The translations under genes and the position numbers were made by a program. The notes beneath the pieces were generated by a model. The model saw only the letters and a program-made list of their open reading frames with translations. It was not told where the DNA came from and ran no database searches. 9,020 nt of DNA from positions 1 to 9,020 of the forward strand of contig JAKADJ010000077.1 in the NCBI GenBank assembly GCA_021820645.1. Direction: 5' to 3'. Positions 1 through 5,926 of the stretch are shown here, piece after piece (positions within the stretch are counted from its first letter, which is position 1; the number at the start of each line of letters is the position of its first letter). The stretch comes from Bacillota bacterium (GTDB lineage: Bacteria; Bacillota_E; Sulfobacillia; Sulfobacillales; Sulfobacillaceae).

Positions 1-87
1 CACCCCCACTGCATCGAGGCATGAATTCGTAAAGCCTAACGAATCCGCCCATCGAGTAGCAAGCTTAACCAAACTAGGCGTTTGCAT
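1..87 (-). CDS. Possible 5' end of a reverse-strand gene running off the left edge
   Basis: An ATG at 87 on the minus strand opens a frame of 29 codons that stays open to the window edge, starting MQTPSLVKLATRWADSLGF. It is preceded by AGAAGGA about 8 nt upstream, a reasonable ribosome binding site. I do not recognise the protein; the visible part is too short to place. The plus strand is also open over the same bases (from position 2 to a TAG at about 122-124), so the coding strand is uncertain. The call rests only on the start codon, the putative binding site and the open frame. Confidence 0.22.
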   Translation of the reverse strand, partial: MQTPSLVKLATRWADSLGFTNSCLDAVGV

Positions 88-387
88 TCGGGAATTCCTT
101 CTCATAGGGCAAGACCAGCCCTCCTAGGGCTTATAACCGGTGCGGTTAGGGATCCGCGACGGATGAATTCTCTTCTAAAATACTTGTCCCATTTAGTCCC
201 GGAATTCAGAACCACACCCATAGTTGCTTGCCGCTCGACGGCGATCGTGGCAGCGGTGATCTATCAGAATGGGTTTTTCAAGTGCATTGGTAAGGATCCC
301 GTTTTCGTGTACGATCATCTCGGGAAAAACCGGCAAGACGAACCCGCCTTGCTACGCGACACGAGGCCTACCGCGCAATTCAGGAAG
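88..387. other. 300-bp stretch without a convincing gene
   Basis: This stretch follows the end of the lipocalin-like gene on the minus strand. All minus-strand frames contain stops. The longest plus-strand frame, from 82, has no ribosome binding site and its distal half is only the antisense of the lipocalin-like gene. A 41-codon minus ORF (318 to 193) has no ribosome binding site. I see no T-tailed hairpin that would act as a terminator. It may be degenerate sequence. GAATTC occurs here three times (92, 165, 202) and once just outside, at 23. Confidence 0.4.
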
Positions 388-744
388 CTATTGAGAGCGG
401 GTCATCCGGACCGTGGAACGTTCACCAAAGGACTCGCCGGGAAGCCCCCACGAAAAGCGATTGGTGATGTCGTCATTCTCGTGAATGATAAACTCCCGGG
501 TTTCGCGAAAGGTTGCTCGTTCCTCCGCCTCGCCGAAGCCAAACACCAATCTGTTCGTCTCCATGCAACGTAGACCATATTGTCTCACGGTCCCCGTGTT
601 ATTCGAAGTCGATACCATAACTATCTTGCCGTTGGGATCGCATCCAATGAGGCTACGCTCATCATGGAATACCGCCCCGCCCTCGCCCGATGCCGTGAAG
701 GATAGAGCCGTGCCTCGGTTGCCTAAAACCGGCTTGACGGTCAT
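388..744 (-). CDS. Lipocalin-like (DUF1579-type) small protein, main reading frame
   Basis: The 118-residue frame from ATG 744 reads like the body of a small beta-barrel protein of the DUF1579 / fatty-acid-binding-like type. It has alternating short strands, an 'LIGCDPNGKIVMVST' segment like the 'xIGYDPxxKxYxxxW' stretch of that family, then 'RETREFIIHENDD' and a C-terminal 'ERSTVRMTRSQ', which is where these proteins normally stop. The C-terminus therefore looks complete. No good ribosome binding site precedes ATG 744. Upstream in the same frame the sequence still looks coding (CEERFTAD), although no start codon is available. The expected N-terminus lies in a different frame (743-824), so the gene is probably frameshifted. 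The alternative is a true start coupled to the upstream mini-ORF through an ATGA overlap. The family assignment is by pattern only, with no catalytic residues to check. Confidence 0.45.
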   Translation of the reverse strand: MTVKPVLGNRGTALSFTASGEGGAVFHDERSLIGCDPNGKIVMVSTSNNTGTVRQYGLRCMETNRLVFGFGEAEERATFRETREFIIHENDDITNRFSWGLPGESFGERSTVRMTRSQ

Positions 745-824
745 GTCAGCGGTAAACCGTTCCTCGCATGATTGATGCCGTCGCCGAGAAATCTGCCTAC
801 TAGCCGCAGAATTTTATGGTCCAT
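741..824 (-). pseudogene. N-terminal fragment of the lipocalin-like gene, out of frame
   Basis: ATG at 824 follows a very strong ribosome binding site (AAGGAGG, ending near 836) with about 10 nt spacing. It opens a 27-codon ORF, MDHKILRLVGRFLGDGINHA and onward, ending in a TGA that overlaps ATG 744 (ATGA, 744-741). 'LVGRFLGDG' resembles the opening 'L.G.W.G.G' strand of FABP/DUF1579-like proteins. The natural continuation (CEERFTADMTVKPVLG) is in the other frame. A single-base loss somewhere around 760-775 would join the two into one protein of about 145 residues. Reading it as one broken gene is inference; a coupled leader peptide is the alternative. Confidence 0.4.
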
Positions 825-835
825 GAGAGCTTAAA

Positions 836-842
836 CCTCCTT
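836..842 (-). promoter_or_regulatory. Strong ribosome binding site for the ATG at 824
   Basis: The minus strand reads AAGGAGG here, nearly perfect complementarity to the 16S 3' end, about 10-11 nt before ATG 824. It is the best Shine-Dalgarno match near this gene and marks 824, rather than 744, as the original translation start. Confidence 0.6.
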
Positions 843-888
843 ATTGGTGGGTTTGTGACCCGGGGGTCTTCTCACGCCTAATTATGGG

Positions 889-2067
889 TTACGAGAGCGA
901 TGGTGCCGCCATTTCGGCCATATGCACGGCGGTGTCCATGTAGGTGCAAATCCCTTTATGCCGATATTTCTGCGCTTTGGAGACAATTTGTTCGACTTCT
1001 TCGGGAGCTAATAAGGCCCCTTTAGGCCGTAACATCTCCGCAAGCATGGCGGTTCCACGCACACACAAAGGACATTTGCCACACGTCTCCCGGGCGAAAA
1101 ATGTCATAATGTCATTGGTTACAACGGCTAAGTCTCTTTTACTGCCAAGACAAATAATCGAGGCACCCAACCCGGTTCCGTGTGCTTTTAGTGCGTCATA
1201 ATCGAGTGCGACCTGGTAGTCTTCGGGCTCGAGCCAAGGCATCGAGTACCCACCGGGTAGCACCCGTTGGATTTGGTCCCCTCCGGCTTTTACCAGAAGA
1301 TTCTCCAAGCTAGTCCCCAAAGGGAGTTCATACACACCCGGAAGGGCGACATCGCCATCCACTGAAAAGAGCGCAGGGCGGTTTTCCCGGTACCACTCAG
1401 CGGATGTTCTCAGGATGAGCGCGACGTGTGCCATGGTCTCGACATTATTCACCACCGTGGGTTTCCCGTGATAACCTTGAGTGGTGGGATACGGGGGCTT
1501 ACGCCAGGGTTGAGCCGGTCCCCCATTAAGGACAGAGATCAGGGCGGTTTCCTCGCCGGCAATATACACATGGGTTTCGGGGACTAGCCTTACTTCAAAA
1601 CCAATCCGACCATCCCCATTCCACGGCATTCGTTGGAATTCCGTGATAGAAGCCTTAAGGGCCCCGATGGCCTCGTCGAAATGGTCGTTAATGTAGAAAA
1701 TGACTTCACTGACTCCCAATGCAAGTCCCGTAATAATAACTCCTTCCAGTACGTGGTGGGGAGCGCTAGTCATTAAATAGCGGTCCTTAAAAGCTCCGGG
1801 TTCCCCTTCCGCTCCATTGACCACTAGATACTTTTCGCCGGTAACCTCGGAGAGTGCTTGCCATTTAATATGGGTGGGAAAGCCAGCGCCTCCTCGTCCC
1901 CTTAGGCCAGCATCTTTAATTAATTCTTGGATCGCATTGGGGCCGAGATCCAAAGCCCGGAGGAGCCCGTCGTAGCCGCCCCGGCTTCGATATTGTTCAA
2001 GACTCTCCGGGACAATCTTGGATAAATCATCTTTGGCGATAGGGTTTTGTGGCAATATCCGATGCAT
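889..2067 (-). CDS. Stand-alone NuoF-like NADH-binding iron-sulfur flavoprotein
   Basis: This is a homologue of the NADH-oxidising 51-kDa subunit of complex I (NuoF), also found in NAD-linked hydrogenases and formate dehydrogenases. It should bind NADH, FMN and one [4Fe-4S] cluster in the cytoplasm. Visible motifs (392-residue numbering) are GRGGAGFPTHIKW at 57-69, NGAEGEPGAFKDR at 84-96, YIAGEETALI at 168-177, PTVVNNVET at 203-211, an SLBB-like stretch near 235-265, and cluster cysteines C329, C332, C335 (CGKCPLC) plus C374 (KGICTY). I chose ATG 2067 because AAGGAGAGG lies about 9 nt upstream. A TTG at 2115 would add 16 arginine-rich residues not expected in the family. No NuoE or NuoG is adjacent. 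A 7Fe-type ferredoxin gene diverges from it. The lipocalin-like gene follows after 64 bp and may be co-transcribed. The family is certain; the partner complex is unknown. Confidence 0.93.
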   Translation of the reverse strand: MHRILPQNPIAKDDLSKIVPESLEQYRSRGGYDGLLRALDLGPNAIQELIKDAGLRGRGGAGFPTHIKWQALSEVTGEKYLVVNGAEGEPGAFKDRYLMTSAPHHVLEGVIITGLALGVSEVIFYINDHFDEAIGALKASITEFQRMPWNGDGRIGFEVRLVPETHVYIAGEETALISVLNGGPAQPWRKPPYPTTQGYHGKPTVVNNVETMAHVALILRTSAEWYRENRPALFSVDGDVALPGVYELPLGTSLENLLVKAGGDQIQRVLPGGYSMPWLEPEDYQVALDYDALKAHGTGLGASIICLGSKRDLAVVTNDIMTFFARETCGKCPLCVRGTAMLAEMLRPKGALLAPEEVEQIVSKAQKYRHKGICTYMDTAVHMAEMAAPSLS

Positions 2068-2077
2068 TCGAGCCCGT

Positions 2078-2086
2078 CCTCTCCTT
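2078..2086 (-). promoter_or_regulatory. Ribosome binding site deciding the NuoF-like start
   Basis: The minus strand reads AAGGAGAGG, ending about 10 nt before ATG 2067. The upstream TTG at 2115 has only GC-rich sequence before it, so 2067 is preferred. Confidence 0.65.
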
Positions 2087-2145
2087 AATCCCTCAGGCGG
2101 GCGACGGTCCGCCAACCGCCCGCCGTCAGTAAAGACCTTGGGAAT

Positions 2146-2174
2146 ACTGTATCAATTTCTCAAAGACCCAACAA
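2146..2174 (-). promoter_or_regulatory. Candidate promoter of the NuoF-like gene
   Basis: On the minus strand TTGTTG (2174-2169) and TACAGT (2151-2146) are separated by 17 nt. Each matches four of six bases of the sigma-A -35 and -10 consensus. The site lies about 80 nt upstream of the chosen start. It was found by eye only. Confidence 0.3.
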
Positions 2175-2283
2175 GGGTGGTGGCATGCATTGTCATCGAC
2201 CAATAAACCACAACCCATTGATCCCAGGGGCAGAAGCCGGGTAAAGTAATATTGTTACAAACACGAATGGAGGAAACCCTTAG

Positions 2284-2562
2284 ATGGCCCACGTAATTAC
2301 TGACCTATGTCGCGACAGTAAAGATCAAAGTTGCGTTCAAGTTTGTCCGGTAGATTGTATCCATCCCTATTCCGAGATAGATGGCGAGGAAGCCTTCGAA
2401 AAAGCCCTACAACTATATATCGACCCTGAGGTCTGTATTGACTGCGGGGCGTGTGCACCGGCGTGCCCGGTTAGTGCCATCTTTTTTGACGATGACTTGC
2501 CCGAAGCAAAACGTGGTTTCATCGACGTCAACCGGGACTATTTCGCGGGAACCAACGGATAG
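2284..2562 (+). CDS. 7Fe-type [3Fe-4S][4Fe-4S] ferredoxin
   Basis: This is a small soluble electron carrier of 92 residues. The cysteine pattern is that of 7Fe bacterial ferredoxins: C9-x7-C17-x3-C21-PVD-C25 in the first half and C51-x2-C54-x2-C57-x3-C61-P in the second. By analogy with Azotobacter FdI, C9, C17 and C61 should hold the [3Fe-4S] cluster, and C21, C51, C54 and C57 the [4Fe-4S] cluster, leaving C25 free. The first motif lacks the extra cysteine seen at position 11 of FdI. An acidic insert (about residues 30-45) separates the two motifs. GGAGG at 2269-2273 is about 10 nt before the ATG. It diverges from the NuoF-like gene and lies 49 bp ahead of an aldolase-family gene on the same strand, with no terminator visible between them. 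Confidence 0.93.
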   Translation: MAHVITDLCRDSKDQSCVQVCPVDCIHPYSEIDGEEAFEKALQLYIDPEVCIDCGACAPACPVSAIFFDDDLPEAKRGFIDVNRDYFAGTNG

Positions 2563-2611
2563 GATAGCCCAAACCTCGCAATTTAAGAAGAGTAAGGAGT
2601 GAAATTTTACG

Positions 2612-3499
2612 ATGGGGAGCCTATACATGATTCAAGTGGCCATGTTAACGCCGTTAACTGACACCGGTGACCTGGACTACCCAACCTTGGATCGACAGCT
2701 TGAAAGGCTGGTGGGGCACCACCAACTAAGCTTATCTATTCTGGGATCGACCGGAGAAGGCGCTGCGCTACCCTACCAAATCCGTAATCGCCTTCGCCAG
2801 GCCGTAGTGGATCGGGTCGGAGGGCAGGTGCCACTTTTCACCGGAGTACTTAATCCCGTCCCGAGCGAGGCGCGGGCCGAACTCTTAGCGTTAAGCCCCG
2901 CTTCCTTTGCCGGAGCCTTAGTGCCCCCACCCTTTTATTATCCGATGACAGCAAGCGAACTAAAAACCTACTTTATGGCATTGGCGGACGTGTCGCCTGT
3001 GCCGTTGATGCTTTACAATATCCCGCCTTACACCAAGATATCGCTGCCCCCTACCACGGTGGCTGAATTGGCCCAACACCCGAATATCATGGGGATCAAG
3101 GATTCCAGTCGAGACTTCGAATATTTTCTGAGCCTCCTCCATCAGGTAGAACATGGAGAGCACTTTAAAATTCTAACCGGCACCGACACCTTACTAGCGT
3201 CCTCCTTGTTGGCCGGCGGCGACGGCACGGTTTGTGCCATCGCCAATGTCATTCCGGGTCTAATCAAGGATCTCACCGATGCCTTGGGTCAACCGGATTA
3301 TCCCACTGCGGCGAGAATCCAACACCGCATCAATGACCTCGCCTACCGCGTACGCCAAGCGGGCGGGGTGGCAGCGTGGAAATATCTGGCCCAAAAACTA
3401 GATGGCGGCACCGGGATGCCGGTGGCCCCGTACCAAGCTTTGCGTCCCGATGCCCCTTCATCCCTAAGTCTCGATGAATTGGGCGTAGAATTAGGTTAA
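2612..3499 (+). CDS. DHDPS/NAL-family class I aldolase (DapA-like)
   Basis: This is a (beta/alpha)8-barrel lyase of the dihydrodipicolinate synthase / N-acetylneuraminate lyase family, which forms a Schiff base between a lysine and a 2-oxo acid such as pyruvate. Its 295 residues match the family length. Visible features are GSTGEG at 45-50 (usually GTTGE), catalytic tyrosine Y135 in LYNIPPYT, Schiff-base K163 in MGIKDSS, and the downstream TGTD and GGDGT segments. The arginine that follows the YNVP motif in true DHDPS and binds the distal carboxylate (YNVPSRTG in E. coli) is missing; the sequence here is PPYTKIS. A housekeeping lysine role is therefore doubtful and another 2-oxo acid aldolase or lyase is likely. 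AAGGAGTGA precedes ATG 2612; ATG 2627, preceded by GGGGAG, is a possible alternative start. It is probably co-transcribed with the ferredoxin. Confidence 0.9.
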   Translation: MGSLYMIQVAMLTPLTDTGDLDYPTLDRQLERLVGHHQLSLSILGSTGEGAALPYQIRNRLRQAVVDRVGGQVPLFTGVLNPVPSEARAELLALSPASFAGALVPPPFYYPMTASELKTYFMALADVSPVPLMLYNIPPYTKISLPPTTVAELAQHPNIMGIKDSSRDFEYFLSLLHQVEHGEHFKILTGTDTLLASSLLAGGDGTVCAIANVIPGLIKDLTDALGQPDYPTAARIQHRINDLAYRVRQAGGVAAWKYLAQKLDGGTGMPVAPYQALRPDAPSSLSLDELGVELG

Positions 3500-3509
3500 A
3501 CCACGTGGA

Positions 3510-4058
3510 TTACGGTCGCAGTTCCGACGGTTCCAGAACACCGACCACGGAGAGAGGTTGGCCCAGTAGAATCGCGTCGAGCACACCTTGGCAGATTTCT
3601 TGATGGGTCAACCAACGGCTCCGGGCGTTTTCTACCACAAAACCTAACACCACTCGTTGGTAACGACCCCAGGTACCTAGTTGGGGAAGCGGTGTCCCTC
3701 CGGTGCCACTGCCGATGACCTGAACTAACTGCCACGGCATGTGCCGATAGGCCTCGATTTCCAAAGTGATGGCCTCTAGCACTAAAGCATCCGGCTGGTG
3801 AATCCAGGTCACCACGAGATCCAGCGGACCTTCCATGAGTTGAAAATGTGCCACCCAATGCCGTAGTCTTTTAATGTTGTGGTAATCGAGTGCCATCGGG
3901 ACCACCCGGCCGGGCCCTTGGGCCGAGGCCAGCGAGAGTTGCTCCAAGCCCTTTTGGCCGCGAGCGATGACGCCTACGGTCATACCGTGGTCCGAGGCCA
4001 AACCGATGCTGACGCCCGCTAACATTCCGCTACCACCCACGATCAGTGCCCGCTGCAT
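3510..4058 (-). CDS. Short SDR-like Rossmann-fold protein of a Firmicutes family
   Basis: This 182-residue protein is annotated in related Firmicutes as a short-chain dehydrogenase. The N-terminal nucleotide-binding motif is VGGSGMLAG at 7-15, followed by a beta-alpha-beta pattern. A WIHQPDA segment (85-91), IGSGTG (115-120), and the C-terminal RSRWLTHQEI and VVGVLEP stretches match what I recall of a family of about 180 residues in Bacillus. At the SDR active site Y133 is present, but the YxxxK lysine is replaced by valine (YQRVV). Together with the short length this makes normal SDR redox catalysis doubtful. It starts 6 bp after the nitroreductase stop, with GGAG inside the last nitroreductase codons as ribosome binding site, so the two genes are translationally linked. 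Its stop lies 10 bp from the stop of the convergent aldolase gene. Confidence 0.85.
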   Translation of the reverse strand: MQRALIVGGSGMLAGVSIGLASDHGMTVGVIARGQKGLEQLSLASAQGPGRVVPMALDYHNIKRLRHWVAHFQLMEGPLDLVVTWIHQPDALVLEAITLEIEAYRHMPWQLVQVIGSGTGGTPLPQLGTWGRYQRVVLGFVVENARSRWLTHQEICQGVLDAILLGQPLSVVGVLEPSELRP

Positions 4059-4064
4059 AACCGA

Positions 4065-4631
4065 CTACTCCGCTTGCCAGTCGATAAGTCCCTCCAGATT
4101 GCGGTGACGCGGTTGCATCTCCTCCGACATCGTGTACCCGAGGTAGATGAATCCCACAATCCGCGAGGTATCGGGGAGACCCAAGAGTTGCAACATGGCC
4201 GGATGATACGCCATCTTGCCGGTGCGCCAGCGCGCGCCCAGTCCCAACCCATGAGCGGCCAAAAGAAGATTTTGGATGGCTGCCGATACCGCCGCGTGGT
4301 CCTCGTCAATTTGGACCGTTGTGCCTGACACGCGTTGACTCACGACCACAACCACCGGGGCCCGCAGTAATTTCTGAGATTCTTTGGCAATGTATTTTTC
4401 TCTTGCGGCCCCATCAATCGGAATTTCAGCGGCCGCGGTCTTTGCCCAACCCAGTCCGACCCGTGCCCGCGCTTGCCCCTTCAATACCGTAAAGTGCCAG
4501 GGCTCCGTATGATGGTGGTTGGGTGCCCACACCGCCGCTTCTTGAATAAGGCGGCAAATGGTGGCATCATCGACCTCTCCACCCAATTCGGCTACACTCG
4601 GCCGGGTCCGTATTGCCTCTAAAACATCCAT
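4065..4631 (-). CDS. FMN-dependent nitroreductase family protein (YdjA-like)
   Basis: This is an NAD(P)H:FMN oxidoreductase-fold protein of 188 residues, short and single-domain like the YdjA/TdsD group. Visible features are RTRPSV at 8-13, where the family has its FMN-phosphate RRS-type motif, APNHHHTEPWHF at 37-48, EDHAAVSAAIQNLLLAAHGL at 110-129, GLGARWRTG and GFIYLGY at 160-166. The natural substrate cannot be read from sequence; such enzymes reduce nitroaromatics, quinones or flavins. I chose ATG 4631 because GGAGG at 4640-4644 is 8 nt away; an in-frame TTG at 4637 is too close to it. It is the first gene of an operon with the SDR-like gene and is transcribed divergently from the FAD oxidoreductase. 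Confidence 0.92.
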   Translation of the reverse strand: MDVLEAIRTRPSVAELGGEVDDATICRLIQEAAVWAPNHHHTEPWHFTVLKGQARARVGLGWAKTAAAEIPIDGAAREKYIAKESQKLLRAPVVVVVSQRVSGTTVQIDEDHAAVSAAIQNLLLAAHGLGLGARWRTGKMAYHPAMLQLLGLPDTSRIVGFIYLGYTMSEEMQPRHRNLEGLIDWQAE

Positions 4632-4639
4632 GCTCAATT

Positions 4640-4644
4640 CCTCC
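4640..4644 (-). promoter_or_regulatory. Ribosome binding site deciding the nitroreductase start
   Basis: GGAGG on the minus strand lies 8 nt before ATG 4631 but only 2 nt before the alternative TTG 4637, which favours ATG 4631. Confidence 0.6.
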
Positions 4645-4647
4645 CAC

Positions 4648-4664
4648 GATGGTTTTCAACCATC
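4648..4664. repeat. Small perfect hairpin in the nitroreductase leader
   Basis: GATGGTT (4648-4654) and AACCATC (4658-4664) form a 7-bp stem with a 3-nt loop. If the TATGAT at 4672-4667 is the nitroreductase -10 element, the hairpin would lie at the very 5' end of that mRNA, just before the ribosome binding site, or it could be a second protein-binding dyad. Confidence 0.45.
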
Positions 4665-4669
4665 CCATC

Positions 4670-4697
4670 ATACCAGACTGGTACGCTGGTCTGGTAT
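4670..4697. promoter_or_regulatory. Operator-like dyad between divergent promoters
   Basis: TACCAGACTGGTA (4671-4683) is a perfect 13-bp palindrome around a central A and fits the LysR-family T-N11-A form. A further half-site CTGGTA follows at 4691-4696. The outer arms ATACCAGAC (4670-4678) and GTCTGGTAT (4689-4697) form a second, 9-bp perfect inverted repeat with a 10-nt spacer. On the minus strand TATGAT (4672-4667) is a five-of-six -10 element for the nitroreductase. On the plus strand TAGAAT (4699-4704) is a five-of-six -10 element for the FAD oxidoreductase. A bound regulator could control both genes. The LysR protein encoded at 5909-6805 is the nearest candidate; a GntR-type regulator is possible. 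Confidence 0.55.
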
Positions 4698-4759
4698 CTA
4701 GAATTGCGCAGCAGGAATTTGTGAAGGGCACCACGAAAGTAATGGACGAGGTGAGTAGG

Positions 4760-5926
4760 ATGATTAGTTATTGGCAAGAGATTCTGCGGCCCTTACCTTC
4801 CCTGGTCGCCAACATGACGGTGGATGTCGTCGTGGTCGGATCTGGCTATACAGGGCTTTGGACTGCGGAACTTTTATCCCGCCGCGGCCTAACCGTATGC
4901 ATTTTAGAGAGCGAACAACCGGGCTGGGGTGCCAGCGGAAGAAATGGTGGTTTGGTCATTCCTGGTTTAGCGGTACTCTACCCCGACGTGGTCAAGACCG
5001 TGGGTGCAGCAATCGCGGAAACTTTATACCGACGCACCGTTGAAGCCCAAGCGCTAGTGCGCGAGGTGGCCCAAGGGTCGACGACCAGCGTGGACTATGC
5101 CGAGACGGGTAGCCTCTATCTTGCCGCCGATCCAAAAGAATGGGCCCAACTTCAAGAGACCAAGAGACTGTTAGACAAAATCGGGATCGCCGCAGAATTA
5201 ATACAGCACGCTCAACTTCCCCACAGTTTGAAGAAGCCGGAGCGTCCCGGGGGGCTCTTTATGGAGGCCGACGGCCGAGTGCACCCATTAAAGCTCATCC
5301 AGTGGCTTATCGACCGTATTATCGCGCGTGGCTCCTTTATTTTTGGTAACTCTCGAGTTCTCCGTATCGATGAATCGACGAGTGGGGTGCTGGTCACCAC
5401 CAGCCGGGCTAGTGTGGCGGCCGACCACGTCATCATTGCGACCAACGCCCGGGCCTCATCACTGTACCCGCCATTCGCCGACCACATTTTTCCGATCCGA
5501 GGTCAAATGCTAGTGACCACCCCTGTTGCAGCTCTCGATTATGCCTACCCGGTGTACGCAGACTGGGGTTATAAGTATTGGCACCAAAGAGCCGACGGAA
5601 GGCTGCTCATTGGTGGCTGGCGGGACCTCGACATACCTGGCGAACGGGGGCATACTCTTCAATTAAATCCAACCATACAGCGGGCTTTAGAACGGTTTGC
5701 AGAAGCTTTGGTGGGGAAACCGGTTGCGATCGAAAGACGCTGGGCTGGCACCATGGCGTTTACTCGCGACCGGCTTCCCTGGGTTGGTCCCGTTGGGCTT
5801 CGCACTATTATAGCTGCAGGCTTTAACGGGCATGGGAGCACCAATACCGTGATGGCTGCCCAACTGATGGCCGAAGTACTTCTTGACGGAAAAAACTGGA
5901 TTCCCGCCTTATTGCCGAGACCCTAA
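4760..5926 (+). CDS. DAO-family FAD oxidoreductase, gamma-glutamylputrescine oxidase-like
   Basis: This is a flavoprotein amine or amino-acid oxidoreductase of the DAO (glycine oxidase / sarcosine oxidase / PuuB) family with 388 residues. The N-terminus MISYWQEILRPLPSL resembles the opening of PuuB-like proteins. The FAD ADP-binding motif is GSGYTGLWTAELL at 27-39 with E50 at the end of beta-2, followed by the typical GASGRNGG at 57-64. A second FAD segment near the end reads WAGTMAFTRDRLPWVG and then AAGFNGHGSTNT. The substrate is probably an amine or polyamine derivative; this is inference from family. I chose ATG 4760 because GAGGTGA at 4748-4754 sits just before it. The open frame extends back to 4613 but has no good ribosome binding site and would run through the operator. 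The last 18 bp overlap the end of the convergent LysR gene. Confidence 0.9.
   Translation: MISYWQEILRPLPSLVANMTVDVVVVGSGYTGLWTAELLSRRGLTVCILESEQPGWGASGRNGGLVIPGLAVLYPDVVKTVGAAIAETLYRRTVEAQALVREVAQGSTTSVDYAETGSLYLAADPKEWAQLQETKRLLDKIGIAAELIQHAQLPHSLKKPERPGGLFMEADGRVHPLKLIQWLIDRIIARGSFIFGNSRVLRIDESTSGVLVTTSRASVAADHVIIATNARASSLYPPFADHIFPIRGQMLVTTPVAALDYAYPVYADWGYKYWHQRADGRLLIGGWRDLDIPGERGHTLQLNPTIQRALERFAEALVGKPVAIERRWAGTMAFTRDRLPWVGPVGLRTIIAAGFNGHGSTNTVMAAQLMAEVLLDGKNWIPALLPRP

Noticed and set aside
193..318. Minus-strand ORF of 41 codons containing a NYGCGSEF segment, faintly like the LeuD motif NFGCGSSREH
   Set aside because: It has no ribosome binding site, ends right after the motif, and the rest does not resemble an isopropylmalate dehydratase; the similarity is too short.
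363..473. Plus-strand stretch reading EAYRAIQEAIESG, like a GntR-family N-terminus
   Set aside because: The helix-turn-helix does not follow, the frame stops after about 37 codons, and it overlaps the end of the minus-strand gene.
82..573. Plus-strand frame of 163 codons
   Set aside because: It has no ribosome binding site, its composition looks non-coding (rich in Arg, Pro and His), and its second half is antisense to the better-supported lipocalin-like gene.
2068..2115. Extension of the NuoF-like protein to a TTG start at 2115
   Set aside because: The added 16 residues are Arg/Pro-rich and atypical, and they would contain the good AAGGAGAGG ribosome binding site of ATG 2067.
3496..3858. 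Minus-strand 120-codon frame over the SDR-like gene
   Set aside because: It is a frame shadow; the SDR-like frame has the Rossmann motif, a ribosome binding site and family-like C-terminal motifs.
4613..4759. 49-residue N-terminal extension of the FAD oxidoreductase
   Set aside because: It overlaps the nitroreductase start, the operator and both promoters, has no ribosome binding site, and the family normally begins near the SYW motif after ATG 4760.
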